Below, in pieces: positions 19,833-28,775 of a DNA stretch of 64,000 nt (within the stretch, counting starts at the first letter, position 1; every line of letters begins with the position of its first letter). The stretch covers positions 61,837-125,836 of the forward strand of contig CAWEBX010000033.1 of assembly GCA_963807355.1 (NCBI GenBank). Reading direction: 5' to 3'. The translations under genes and the position numbers were made by a program. Source of the DNA: Nitrobacter sp963807355. GTDB lineage: Bacteria > Pseudomonadota > Alphaproteobacteria > Rhizobiales > Xanthobacteraceae. The notes beneath the pieces were generated by a model. The model did not search any database. It saw nothing but the letters and a program-made list of their open reading frames with translations, and was not told the origin of the DNA.

Positions 19833-21145
19833 GAAGGTGTGCTCCTCCTCCTTGCTGCCCAGAGGCGCGGCGCTAGATTTTTCCAGACCAGACCGATGAG
19901 AATGAGGCCAAGGCCCACAGCCCAGATGGTGATCGGCACCCAGAAGGCGAGGAATAGGCACGCGATCAGCCCGATGATGGTGACCCAGCTCGGATAAAGC
20001 CGGTCCTCAGGCGGAAGCCTGAGCGCGGCGAGATTTGTAATCGCATAATAGATGAGGACGGTGAACGCGCTGAAGGCCCAGGTCGTCTCTATGCTGCCGA
20101 TCAGGGCGAGACCACCGACCGCGAGGCCGACCAGGATCACGGCACCCGTCGGAGCGCGGCCGTCACCCGAAAGACGCGCGAACAGAGGCGGGGCATCACC
20201 CAAGCGGCCCATGGCGAGCACGACGCGCGACAGGCCGATAATGAGGTTCAGCAGGACGCCCAGCATCGCCATCATCGCGCCGACTGCAATCAATTGTGGC
20301 AGGAATGCCACATCGAACGCGCGAGCGACGGATTCGAGCGGCGTGGCGCGCCCGGACACCGATCTCGCGAAGCGATCTGCCCCGACCGTACCGATCGCCG
20401 TGACTGCAACGAGAACGTAAAGCACTGCCGTCACCGTCAGGGTGACGATGATGGCATGCGGAATGGATGTGCGCGGCTCCCTCACTTCTTCGCCAAGTGT
20501 CGCAATACGCGCATAGCCAGTATAGGCGACGAACATCAGAGCGGTCGCATAGAAGAAGCCGTGCAGGGCTGGCCCGTCGGTGGCGGGAAAGAAGGGCGAA
20601 AAATTTCCGGCCGTGCGTAAGGCAGTGGGCAGACCGAACGCGACGAACGCGCTAAGCGCCAGCAGCGTGACCGACACGATCGCAATGTTCATCGTGCTCG
20701 ATCGCTTGAGCCCTGCGAGCACGAGCAGCGTGAACAGCACTACCGCGCCGAACGCCACCCAAGGCATAGCCGCTTCTCCACCACCGACCAGGCGAAGCAG
20801 ATAGCCAGAAAATCCCAGCGCTGCGGTCGCTGCTGACGCAGTCTTAGCGCACAGGAACATCCAACCAGCCGTGAACCCAAGGGAGGGCGTCAGATAGCGG
20901 TAGCCATATTCATAAGTACCGCCACTTACTGCGTGGGCAGCTGCAAGCTGCGCACTCGACAGTGCGTTGCAGGTCGCGACGAGGGCAGCGAGTAGGATCG
21001 CGAGAATCGTCGCGGGGCCGGCCGCACCCGCCGCGATACCGATGCTGACAAACACGCCCGTGCCCACCATCGAGCCCAGGCCCAGCATGGTCGCACCGCC
21101 GACGCCAAGATCGCGCCGCAGCCGCTGAGGATTTTCGTCGGTCAC
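19829..21145 (-). CDS. APC-superfamily amino acid permease
   Basis: 438 residues with about 12 transmembrane helices. The N-terminal signature is LGLGSMVGTGVFVSIGIAAG, the substrate-site glycine motif of APC transporters. HAVSGGTYEYGYRYLTPSLG and TGYARIATLGEEVREPRTSIP match the conserved loops. It imports or exchanges an amino acid or amine; the substrate is unknown. It is middle gene of a minus-strand trio: lipoprotein, permease, DoxX, with overlapping ends. Position beside an arsenic operon suggests stress-related cargo but proves nothing. Confidence 0.88.
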   Translation of the reverse strand: MTDENPQRLRRDLGVGGATMLGLGSMVGTGVFVSIGIAAGAAGPATILAILLAALVATCNALSSAQLAAAHAVSGGTYEYGYRYLTPSLGFTAGWMFLCAKTASAATAALGFSGYLLRLVGGGEAAMPWVAFGAVVLFTLLVLAGLKRSSTMNIAIVSVTLLALSAFVAFGLPTALRTAGNFSPFFPATDGPALHGFFYATALMFVAYTGYARIATLGEEVREPRTSIPHAIIVTLTVTAVLYVLVAVTAIGTVGADRFARSVSGRATPLESVARAFDVAFLPQLIAVGAMMAMLGVLLNLIIGLSRVVLAMGRLGDAPPLFARLSGDGRAPTGAVILVGLAVGGLALIGSIETTWAFSAFTVLIYYAITNLAALRLPPEDRLYPSWVTIIGLIACLFLAFWVPITIWAVGLGLILIGLVWKNLAPRLWAARRRSTPS

Positions 21146-21649
21146 TGTCGAATGCTGCCCGCAGGCGTGGCCAGATCGAATACCGGCTGGTCATTCAGGA
21201 AGGGAACTTGCTCGGCCTGATGGCAGTCCTGGCACGCCGCTTTAGCGCGTTCGTATCCATTCCAAGCGCGCGCCGCATCGCCTGACTTCAGGTCGGCATC
21301 AACACCTTCCCATACGGGCTTCAGGAACATTGCCTCAGCATTTTCGCGGCGCTTGGGACGCTTGACGATGCCATTTTCGATCGTCGTGCGGATCTTCTCC
21401 CAATGATAGGTGGCAAGCGGATAGTTGCCGCGTTTCAACGCAGCGTGGATGCGCTCGAATCTTTTCGCCCACTTCCCACATCGGTTGATCGAATCCGCGA
21501 AGCTGTCTCTGGAGCAACGCGAATCGCGCGGCATCATCGCGCGCGGCTACCAGCCAATCGTTCTGCCTGTTGGCTTTCGTCTGTTGCTCCCTGTCGCCGC
21601 ATCCGGCCAGTACCGTTAGAAGCAAGAGCGGCAACAGCATACGTCGCAT
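21142..21649 (-). pseudogene. Mono-haem c-type lipoprotein, frameshifted
   Basis: The first frame starts MRRMLLPLLLLTVLAGCGDRE, a lipoprotein signal with lipobox LAGC, and continues through FALLQRQLRGFDQPMWEVGE. At about 21465 an extra A in a run of A shifts the frame. The protein goes on as RFERIHAALKRGNYPLATYH, ending with ACQDCHQAEQVPF, a CxxCH haem-c site. Restored length is about 168 residues. It would sit on the periplasmic face of the inner or outer membrane and carry one haem. Its stop overlaps the permease start, so the three genes form one operon. With a homopolymer shift this near mid-gene, decay and sequencing error are both possible. Confidence 0.65.
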
Positions 21650-21929
21650 AAAGACTTTTTCCTGTAACGGTCACTGCATCTAGATGTCGAATATCGATTT
21701 CTAGATCGCCCCGGCAGCTCAGTAGAATCTCAGGTTCCTTATATAGCCCATTTCGCAAAGGGACGCGAGTTTGAGCATGTCGTTCGCAAGACCTTTTCAA
21801 CGCGGTAGTTGCCTTGCGCCGATTGCCCGCCGCTTGTTGATTTTGGCCGCATATATTTCGCGACTTCAGATATTCGTCGTCACAACCGCTCACTTGCCAG
21901 CGCGACGATTGGTTTACCAGAGAAACCAT

Positions 21930-22000
21930 GCGACGATCCGCCATCCTGGCGGTGGTGGCTCAGCGCGTCGCCCCACGATCCGCCGCCCTCCTGGCGGCCG
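21930..22000. repeat. Pair of short hairpins
   Basis: Two similar units each start acgatccgcc and form small stems: ccgcca/tggcgg at 21938-21952 and ccgcc/ggcgg at 21980-21996. They lie between the lipoprotein operon and the ars genes and look like a REP-like pair. No T-run follows, so they are not obvious terminators. Confidence 0.4.
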
Positions 22001-22099
22001 GAACGGAGGTGCTCTTAATGATGAACCTTTTGAGCGCCGGTTTAGTCACCGCCAAGCGTCAAGATAATCCGCTAAACGTGCCGGCTGATTGAATGTTAG

Positions 22100-22383
22100 C
22101 TGGTAGGCCGCCGAGCGTGCCCTATTCGCTACCCCTAAGCGAAGACGCCCCCTCTCAAAGATCCATAGCGCCATAGCGCTTAACGACAGGCCTTTCAATA
22201 AAGCGGTCGTTGCTCTTGTTCGCAGCGAAGCTCTATCACTGCAAGGCTTAGGCCGTATGGGATCGTGTTTCCCAGGAAATCCAGTCCGTCGGCGTCGGCC
22301 TGCAACGCTTGCGACCCGGCAAGCTGACCAGCTGTCATTTCCGTCAGGAACATCGCCCCGTTGATGCCGATGACTCGGGTCAT
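22100..22383 (-). pseudogene. Cation diffusion facilitator remnant
   Basis: The minus-strand frame MTRVIGINGAMFLTEMTAGQ, then LAGSQALQADADGLDFLGN and YGLSLAVIEL, matches the first two helices of CDF transporters. After a frame change near 22215 a short piece RATTALLKGLSLSAMALWIF resembles the next helices. The remaining two thirds are missing. It was divergent from arsR. Confidence 0.5.
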
Positions 22384-22464
22384 CGAGACCTTGGCGGATA
22401 GCGGCCATGAACATGGCCGACCGAGCCGTAAGTTTCGATGCCAAATCTGGAAAAACGCGTTGAC

Positions 22465-22495
22465 GCATGAAATATATTTCGATATTTGTTGAATT
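22465..22495 (+). promoter_or_regulatory. Probable ArsR operator/promoter
   Basis: The AT-rich stretch directly before arsR (tgaaatatatttcgatatttg) contains an imperfect dyad (aatatatttcgatattt), the type of sequence bound by ArsR repressors. No footprint-level claim is possible. Confidence 0.4.
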
Positions 22496-22840
22496 ATGGA
22501 AAAGACGGATGCTGTGACTGCTTTGGCTGCACTCGCTCAAGATAATCGGCTCGACGTATTTCGTTTGCTCGTACAGGCGGGACCGGAGGGTTTGACTGCA
22601 GGGGCGGTGGCGACCGCGCTCGACCTCCCGCCAAACACCCTCACGTTTCACTTTGATCGGCTCCGTATGGCGGGCCTTGTCGCATCGCACCGTGAGGGCC
22701 GTTCCATAATCTACGCGGCGCAGTTCGACAAGATGAACGCGCTCTTGGGTTTCCTTACGGAGAACTGCTGTGGCGGGGCATCTTGCGCCCCCGCTGCCCA
22801 ATGCAAACCATCTCGCCGTCGCACGAAAATGTCAGCCTGA
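22496..22840 (+). CDS. arsR: ArsR-family metalloregulator
   Basis: 114 residues of winged helix: LAALAQDNRLDVFRLLVQAG, then the recognition helix LPPNTLTFHFDRLRMAGLV and the wing SHREGRSIIYAA. The C-terminal CCGGASC cluster resembles the thiol arsenite sensors of rhizobial ArsR variants. It normally represses its own operon until As(III) binds. It is first in the row arsR-arsI-acr3-arsC, which it most likely controls. Confidence 0.88.
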   Translation: MEKTDAVTALAALAQDNRLDVFRLLVQAGPEGLTAGAVATALDLPPNTLTFHFDRLRMAGLVASHREGRSIIYAAQFDKMNALLGFLTENCCGGASCAPAAQCKPSRRRTKMSA

Positions 22841-22851
22841 AAGGAAAAGCT

Positions 22852-23317
22852 ATGAAGCGCCTTCACGTTCATGTGGCCGTCAGCGACCTCCAACGGTCGG
22901 TTGGCTTTTATTCTGCTTTATTCGCCGCTCAACCTACCGTACTGAAATCCGACTATGCGAAGTGGATGCTGGAAGACCCCAGCGTCAACTTCGCGATCTC
23001 GACCCGAGGAGGCAAGCCGGGGCTCGATCATCTGGGAATCCAGGTGGAGAACCAGGAGGAGCTTCACGAGGTGTTTGGGACGGCTCCGCAAGCGGGCGGG
23101 AACATCATTGAGCAGGGAGCAGACGGCGTGTTGCTACGCCAAATCGGAGAAGTCGTGGATTGATGACCCTGCGGGTATCTCTTGGGAGACCTTCCACACC
23201 ACAGGCGAAAGCATCACCTACGGTGACGGCACGGGGGAGCGCGACGCTCGCGTTGCACACGAGAAGCAGTCGGCCTGCTGCGCTGCTCCGACACCCGCAG
23301 CGACACCTTGTTGCTGA
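22852..23317 (+). pseudogene. arsI: ArsI-type C-As lyase (VOC family), frameshifted
   Basis: ArsI is a dioxygenase that cleaves the carbon-arsenic bond of trivalent organoarsenicals. MKRLHVHVAVSDLQRSVGFY is the vicinal-oxygen-chelate start, with YAKWMLEDPSVNFAIS and GLDHLGIQVENQEEL following (metal His ligands near HVHV and LDHLG). The frame shifts at about 23115-23130. The next frame gives TACCYAKSEKSWIDDPAGIS, the vicinal-Cys arsenic site and metal Glu region, then WETFHTTGESITYG and a Cys-rich end (CCAAPTPAATPCC). Both halves are well conserved, so the break is recent or an error. It overlaps nothing and is 11 bp after arsR. Confidence 0.75.
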
Positions 23318-23336
23318 TCCAGCGAGGCTTCTGCTG

Positions 23337-24392
23337 ATGTCCAGCTTCGAGCGGTTCCTGACGGTCTGGGTCGGACTTTGTATCGTGGTCGGCGTTGCCC
23401 TCGGGCACCTAATGCCGGACACATTCGCCGCGATCTCGGGTTGGGAGGTGGCGAAGGTTAACCTGCCGGTGGCAGTGCTGATCTGGCTGATGATCATTCC
23501 CATGCTGTTAAAGATCGACTTCAGTGCACTCGGGCGGGTGGTCGAACATGCGCGAGGCGTCGGCGTGACGCTCTTCGTGAACTGGGCCGTGAAGCCGTTC
23601 TCTATGGCGTTGCTGGGCACGATCTTCATCGGCCATGTGTTCGCGCCCATGCTGCCATCGGAACAGGTCTCGTCCTACATCGCAGGGCTGATTCTGCTTG
23701 CTGCCGCGCCATGCACCGCAATGGTGTTCGTCTGGTCCAACCTTGTGGACGGCGAACCTCACTACACGCTGGGTCAAGTCGCATTGAATGATCTGTTGAT
23801 GGTGGTCCTATTCGCTCCGCTGGTCGGCTTGCTGCTCGGGGTTGCGTCCATCTCGGTGCCATGGGCGACGTTGGCCTTGTCTGTGGTGCTCTACATCGTG
23901 GTGCCCGTAGTCCTTGCGCAGGTCTGGCGTCGGTCGCTCATAGCTCGTGGTGGTGATGCGCTCGGTCGCACTCTCGGTCACCTCCAGCCGCTCTCCCTGA
24001 TGGCTCTGCTGGCGACACTGGTGCTGCTCTTCGGCTTCCAAGGCGAGCAACTTCTGGCGCAGCCGATCGTGATTGCGATCCTTGCTGTTCCCATCCTCAT
24101 TCAGGTCTACCTGAACGCGGGTCTGGCCTATGTGTTGAGCCGACACCTTGGTGTGGCTTGGTGTGTCGCGGGCCCGGCTGCTCTCATTGGTGCGAGCAAC
24201 TTCTTCGAGTTGGCGGTTGCTGCAGCCATAAGCATCTTCGGCCTGAACTCGGGGGCTGCTCTGGCGACGGTGGTAGGCGTCCTTGTCGAGGTGCCGGTGA
24301 TGCTTTCGGTCGTCAAGATCGTAAAGGCGTCTCGCGGCTGGTATGAGGCGGGAGCCAATCAACCTGCTGCCGATGTGTTGAAGGTGAACTGA
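23337..24392 (+). CDS. acr3: ACR3-family arsenite efflux transporter
   Basis: Exports As(III) across the inner membrane. The start at 23337 (MSSFERFLTVWVGLCIVVGV) follows the arsI stop by 19 bp; the longer frame upstream is arsI sequence in another frame. 351 residues with about ten transmembrane helices. The essential Cys lies in LAAAPCTAMVFVWSNLVDGE and the second conserved region is ALIGASNFFELAVAAAISIF. Its stop overlaps the arsC start (ATGATG), indicating coupled translation. Confidence 0.93.
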   Translation: MSSFERFLTVWVGLCIVVGVALGHLMPDTFAAISGWEVAKVNLPVAVLIWLMIIPMLLKIDFSALGRVVEHARGVGVTLFVNWAVKPFSMALLGTIFIGHVFAPMLPSEQVSSYIAGLILLAAAPCTAMVFVWSNLVDGEPHYTLGQVALNDLLMVVLFAPLVGLLLGVASISVPWATLALSVVLYIVVPVVLAQVWRRSLIARGGDALGRTLGHLQPLSLMALLATLVLLFGFQGEQLLAQPIVIAILAVPILIQVYLNAGLAYVLSRHLGVAWCVAGPAALIGASNFFELAVAAAISIFGLNSGAALATVVGVLVEVPVMLSVVKIVKASRGWYEAGANQPAADVLKVN

Positions 24393-24795
24393 TGACGATC
24401 ACGATTTACCACAACCCTGACTGTGGCACGTCCCGCAACACGCTGGCGATGATCCGACAGAGCGGCGAAGAGCCGGAGATCATCGAATACGTGAAGAACC
24501 CCCGTCGCGGGCCAAGCTTATGGAACTGCTCGCGGCAATGGCGATGTCGCCGAGGAATCTGCTCCGGGAGAAGGGAACGCCATACCGCGATCTGGGGTTG
24601 GACCGCTCTACGTGGAGCGACGACGAACTAATCGACCAAATGCTGGCGCACCCCATCCTCATCAATCGGCCAATCGTCGTGACTGACAGAGGAGTGGCGC
24701 TCTGTCGTCCTTCCGAAGTCGTCCTCGATCTTCTGCCAAACCCGCATATAGGCCGCTTCGTCAAGGAAGACGGTGAGATCGTCGAGGCTAACTGA
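24392..24795 (+). pseudogene. arsC: Glutaredoxin-type arsenate reductase, frameshifted
   Basis: Reduces arsenate to arsenite with glutathione/glutaredoxin. The start MTITIYHNPDCGTSRNTLAM carries the catalytic Cys (NPDCGTSRN). At about 24500 the run of C in 'aacccccgtc' is one short. Adding one C restores NPPSRAKLMELLAAMAMSPR, and the second frame continues LLREKGTPYRDLGLD, HPILINRPIVVTDRGVALCR (conserved substrate Arg region) and GRFVKEDGEIVEAN. Restored length is about 134 residues, typical of the ArsC/Spx family. The homopolymer location makes an error plausible. Confidence 0.85.
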
Positions 24796-24889
24796 GTTGC
24801 CCACGAGTTCTTGCGGTAAGCACTCGTTTGCCGCCGTCATCGTTCAGATGGCCATTGGCGTCTGTTTGGATCGTTGCTCTGATATAGAG

Positions 24890-25039
24890 TCAGTCCTTGG
24901 GGTTAGTTCCGTCCACGGTTGGCAAGCTCGTCCCATCGCCCGCCTTTTTTACAGCCGACACCAGTGCGATGATGCCAGGCAGCGTCGCAAGGATTAAGAA
25001 TGCTTCCAACGCAATTTCAATTTTCGTGCGGTTTGTCAT
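24890..25039 (-). CDS. 49-residue single-span membrane peptide
   Basis: A short gene on the opposite strand from ars: MTNRTKIEIALEAFLILATL, then PGIIALVSAVKKAG and a polar tail. One transmembrane helix is likely. A ggaggg lies 5-10 bases before the ATG at 25037-25039. It has a good ribosome site and a sensible hydrophobicity profile but no recognised family. The rest of 24796-25365 shows no gene. Confidence 0.45.
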   Translation of the reverse strand: MTNRTKIEIALEAFLILATLPGIIALVSAVKKAGDGTSLPTVDGTNPKD

Positions 25040-25365
25040 GTCGCCCTCCCTTGTAGGCCAGAGTGCGTGCGCGCGTTCAATCTAATGTGCCGTGATTAGA
25101 GACAGTTCCAATAAAGTACGGCGCCATTCGCGAATTTCTCACATCATCCGCCCAGGACGGGTTTAGTGGAGTGCTGTTTCCTCACCCATTTAATAACTAA
25201 GCCTGTCGAGGTTTTACCTTTGGCAAGTCAACTCGATTTCTGATGAGATTAAACGCCACAAGAGAGCCACCATTGCAAACCACCGCTTGCAGTATCAGGC
25301 CTCGTTTGATTATGCACGCCGACAAACTTTCATGTGGCAAGACCTTGAGACCGAAGGAGACCTTT

Positions 25366-26268
25366 ATGCGAAGCTTACTTTCTACGTTGATAGGCATCAG
25401 CGCCTGTTTCATGGCGTTGAATGGAAGCGCTTACGCGCAGGATCAAGGCGCAGATTGGGCGCAGATCGATGAGATACTTGGTCGGAAGCCGGCCGTCACA
25501 GAAGACGTGCATCGATATGGCTTTCCTCGAACTGATTTGACGGTGACCCTTGATGGCGTGACGATCAAGCCGTCTTTGGCGCTCGGTGGCTGGGTCTCAT
25601 TTAAGCGAACTCACGATGGCGCTATGGCTATGGGAGACGTGGTTTTGCTGGAAAGTGAAATCAATCCAGTCATGTTGAAGATGATCGCTGGCGGGCTCGA
25701 GATCACGGCCATCCATAATCATCTGCTCCGGGCGAGCCCCGCGACGTTCTACATGCATGTGGCCGGGCATGGAGACCCCGCCAAACTCGCCACCGTGCTC
25801 CATGACGCGCTTGCCGAAAGTAAAACCCCGCTTCAGGTGACTCCCTCGTCAAATCCGCCGTCCGCTGTTGGCCTTGATACCGCGCAACTAGACCAGATTA
25901 TCGGCGCTAAGGGAAAGACCAATGGCGGCGTCTATCAGTTCAATGTGCCGCGACGTGATCCTGTCAACGAAGGTGGCATGCAGTTGACGCCGGCCGGGGC
26001 GATGGGTGTGGCGATCGGCATCAACTTTCAACCCACGGGCGGGGGTAAGGCTGCCATCACCGGCGACTTCGTCCTGACAGGAGATGAGGTCAATCCGGTA
26101 GTACTGGCGCTGCGAACGCACGGCATCGAAGTCACGGCGCTTCACAGTCACATGCTAAATGAGCAGCCACGGCTCTTCTTCATGCACTTTTGGGCCAATG
26201 ACGATGCAATCAAGCTCGCCAAAGGACTGCGCACAGCTCTCAATAAGACCTCGAGCACAAAAGACTAA
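25366..26268 (+). CDS. Exported DUF1259 (LppY/LpqO-type) protein
   Basis: 300 residues from MRSLLSTLIGISACFMALNG, a signal peptide cleaved after AYA; aaggaga precedes the start. Two tandem DUF1259-like repeats can be read: the first (DEILGRKPAVTEDVHRYGF to ATFYMHVAGHG) and the second (DQIIGAKGKTNGGVYQFNVP to PRLFFMHFWAND). Each carries paired histidines (ITAIHNHLL, VTALHSHML) that could bind a metal. The domain is common in mobile regions with metal or stress genes. Biochemical role unknown. Confidence 0.8.
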   Translation: MRSLLSTLIGISACFMALNGSAYAQDQGADWAQIDEILGRKPAVTEDVHRYGFPRTDLTVTLDGVTIKPSLALGGWVSFKRTHDGAMAMGDVVLLESEINPVMLKMIAGGLEITAIHNHLLRASPATFYMHVAGHGDPAKLATVLHDALAESKTPLQVTPSSNPPSAVGLDTAQLDQIIGAKGKTNGGVYQFNVPRRDPVNEGGMQLTPAGAMGVAIGINFQPTGGGKAAITGDFVLTGDEVNPVVLALRTHGIEVTALHSHMLNEQPRLFFMHFWANDDAIKLAKGLRTALNKTSSTKD

Positions 26269-26297
26269 AGTGATTGAAGCGCTAAATTGGAGCCGAT

Positions 26298-27227
26298 TTG
26301 CACACACATTCAATAGATCAATGGGTTCACGGCCACGTTTTTTTCGGTGAGCGGCACGCTCAGAATGAGCGCCGCACCTGGATTGTTGTGGGGCTTACGG
26401 CATCAATGATGGTCGGCGAAATCGTGGCAGGTACGCTATTTGGATCGATGGCATTACTTGCAGACGGTTGGCACATGGCGACGCACGCAGCGGCGTTGGG
26501 CATCGCTGGGTTAGCCTATTTATTTGCTCGCAGGCATGCCCAAAATTCGCGATTTGCCTTTGGCACAGGAAAGTTCGGCGAGCTTGCCGCTTTTTCGAGC
26601 GCAATCATGCTTGCGATGGTAGCCGTGCAAATTGCTTACGAAAGCGTGGTTCGGCTCTTTAACCCGGTCCCAATTGCTTACAGCGAAGCTGTAGTGGTCG
26701 CGGTACTGGGATTAACAGTCAACATCGCCAGCGCATGGCTCCTTCAAGGCTCTCACCACCACCATCATGGAAGCGATCATTCGCGCCACCACGACGATAA
26801 CAATCTCCGTGCCGCTTACGTCCATGTACTGGCAGATGCGGCTACATCGGTGCTAGCAATCGCTGCGCTGGTGCTCGCGATGTACTTTGGGTGGTCTTGG
26901 GCCGATCCTCTAGTTGGCATCTTAGGTAGTCTGGTTATCGGCAGCTGGGCCTATGGGCTGATCATAGATTCCGGGGCTGTCCTCTTGGACGCCAGCGCGG
27001 ACAAAAATCTCGAAATGACGATCCGCGAGCGAATTGAAACCAAGGGTGATCGTGTCACCGATCTTCACCTATGGCAGGTGGGGCCAGGACATCGGGCCGC
27101 AATCATTTCAGTAATTTCGGACAACCCGCTGCCGCCCAAGACGTACAAGCGGCGGCTCGGCGGGTTGCGTGGCCTTAGCCACTTAACAATTGAAGTCGAG
27201 GCTTGTCCGCAGCACGCGCATTGCTGA
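26298..27227 (+). CDS. dmeF: Cation diffusion facilitator, DmeF-like (Co/Ni efflux)
   Basis: 309 residues of CDF transporter. HTHSIDQWVHGHVFFGE is the His-rich N terminus of DmeF-type Co/Ni exporters. Transmembrane site motifs are SMALLADGWHMATHAAALG and YVHVLADAATSVLAI. A His loop (SHHHHHGSDHSRHHDD) lies between helices 4 and 5, and the cytoplasmic C domain follows (VTDLHLWQVGPGHRAAIIS). The start is probably TTG at 26298, after a ggag. Cytoplasmic metal is exported by proton exchange. No DmeR/RcnR regulator is adjacent. This is the last cargo gene before element A. Confidence 0.8.
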   Translation: MHTHSIDQWVHGHVFFGERHAQNERRTWIVVGLTASMMVGEIVAGTLFGSMALLADGWHMATHAAALGIAGLAYLFARRHAQNSRFAFGTGKFGELAAFSSAIMLAMVAVQIAYESVVRLFNPVPIAYSEAVVVAVLGLTVNIASAWLLQGSHHHHHGSDHSRHHDDNNLRAAYVHVLADAATSVLAIAALVLAMYFGWSWADPLVGILGSLVIGSWAYGLIIDSGAVLLDASADKNLEMTIRERIETKGDRVTDLHLWQVGPGHRAAIISVISDNPLPPKTYKRRLGGLRGLSHLTIEVEACPQHAHC

Positions 27228-27279
27228 TGCCACGACGCGCGAAGCACCCCGCCGATTTTCGACGAGGTGCGCAGGTTCG

Positions 27280-28123
27280 CTACGACCGGGGCCACGCCCA
27301 CTTTCCGCCCGCGAATGCGGGCGGCAACCTGACATCATCAAGCGGATGCTCGTAACGAGGCGGCTTCGGTTGCGTCCGAGAGACGACAACTTCGCGCTTC
27401 TCCAACGACGGCGTAATGATGATCTCGCGGCCGTAGTAATGATGAATCTCAGTAGCACCCCGGGACAGGCTTGCCATCTGAGCCAATGGTCGCGCGCCGC
27501 ACTTCCTCGCGCGGTGCTTCATACTGATACTTCTCCGTGTCGGCGGGACTGCCGGGATAGCGGTAGACCCAGCATGGCACCTTCGCGCGATGTTCCGTAC
27601 CCTCGGCGCCCGGGGTGGTGCGATGAATATTTACGTAGCTCACGACGCTCTCGCAGACGGCGTTGGCGCGCAGCTCCTTGTTAATAGATTGGCGTTCCGC
27701 GTCGATCGCTTTCAGCTTGGCGATGATTTCGCCGATCGCGCTGGCGTGTTCGTCATATTCCTGGAGCAGCTTCGCGGCGTCCTTTTCGTTTGCCTTCCGG
27801 CATGCGTGGGCACGCCTGATCAACGCGGCGTCGGCGGCAGCCGTCGCAGCGCCCTCTTCCGCTGCGAGCACTACAGGAAGCTGGTCGTTCAACAACGCGA
27901 TCCTGGCATCGAGTCGATCGACGGCACGCTTCGTTGCCGCAACATCTGCCTCAGCTTTTACATGTTCGGCGTCAGTCATCGTGGCGATTGCCGCAAGCTT
28001 GGGACCGATCTCAGCCTGGAGGCGCTTGATCTCGTTCTCTCGTTCGGCGATTTCGCCACGGATGATTGCGCTGGTGACAACGGTCTTAGCGGGGAAGAAC
28101 TTTTCGAGGAGATTGATACCCAT
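27280..28123 (-). pseudogene. Element A coiled-coil protein with PCWVYRYPG tail, frameshifted
   Basis: The N terminus MGINLLEKFFPAKTVVTSAI leads into a long Ala/Glu/Lys coiled coil (about residues 25-160). A conserved C region follows: RTTPGAEGTEHRAKVPCWVY, RYPGSPADTEKYQYEAPREE and VRRATIGSDGKPVPG. At about 27460 one extra G in 'cccggggtgc' shifts the frame; the tail continues ATEIHHYYGREIIITPSLEK to RYEHPLDDVRLPPAFAGGKW. A homologue with the same architecture but a different frameshift is at 45619-46465 in element B. No known family recognised. Confidence 0.6.
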
Positions 28124-28283
28124 AGTTTCTCTTCTTTCTGTCAGGTGTTGTATTCGGCGGCTGAGAGTTCCAGCATGTCAGGCGAGTGAAACGCCTGAGC
28201 GGCGACCCAAGCGGTGCAGAGACGCGGAATATGCTTGCGATGCCGCCTTGCCTCGCGGATCGTGTTCTTGCGGGACAGGCCTT

Positions 28284-28775
28284 TTAGCCCTTGAAGCTCA
28301 GGTAGGCCGCACACGCGCGGTTTCGATTGTTGACGGCTCCCGCCAAGACATGCGCCGCAAAAACGGGATCGCTGGCGGTTCCGGCACGTGCGAGATGCTT
28401 CGCGTCCTCAAGACCCTGCCGCGCGGTTGCGAGGCGAAAGGATGCGCTTTCTACCTCACGGAGAAGAGCTTGCTTCCGGGTGGACATAGCCGGGACTGCC
28501 TTTGAAGGATGCCGCTGGGCCGGCGTAGGCGCCGGCGCGGTGATGGGTCTCGGATGAGACTGCCCGGCGATCGGCCGCGTGGCGACAGATGCGTTTGCGC
28601 GTCGCTCAGCTTCGGCTGCACGCTGTTCGGCGGCGACAGCGTATCCTTCAGCTTTGTCTACTTGCTCGGCACGGCGTTCGGCGGCGTGGCAGTTGGCGAC
28701 ACGGCGGTTGGCTTCGGCTACGCGGCGTTCTGCTTCCGCTACGCGCCGCGTTTGATCGGTTTCGGTGGGGGTCAT
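28284..28775 (-). CDS. Hypothetical coiled-coil protein (element A)
   Basis: 163 residues. The N half is a heptad-rich Arg/Glu/Ala coiled coil (RRVAEAERRVAEANRRVAN, then AEQRAAEAERRAN). A Pro-rich linker (PRPITAPAPTPAQRHP) and a second helical part (QALLREVESASFRLATARQG) follow. The start overlaps the end of the upstream HTH gene by four bases (28772-28775), so it belongs to the same transcript. No counterpart is evident in element B. Confidence 0.6.
   Translation of the reverse strand: MTPTETDQTRRVAEAERRVAEANRRVANCHAAERRAEQVDKAEGYAVAAEQRAAEAERRANASVATRPIAGQSHPRPITAPAPTPAQRHPSKAVPAMSTRKQALLREVESASFRLATARQGLEDAKHLARAGTASDPVFAAHVLAGAVNNRNRACAAYLSFKG

Noticed and set aside
26298..27227. Engineered His tag
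   Set aside because: The HHHHH run is part of a natural His-rich loop typical of CDF zinc/cobalt transporters.
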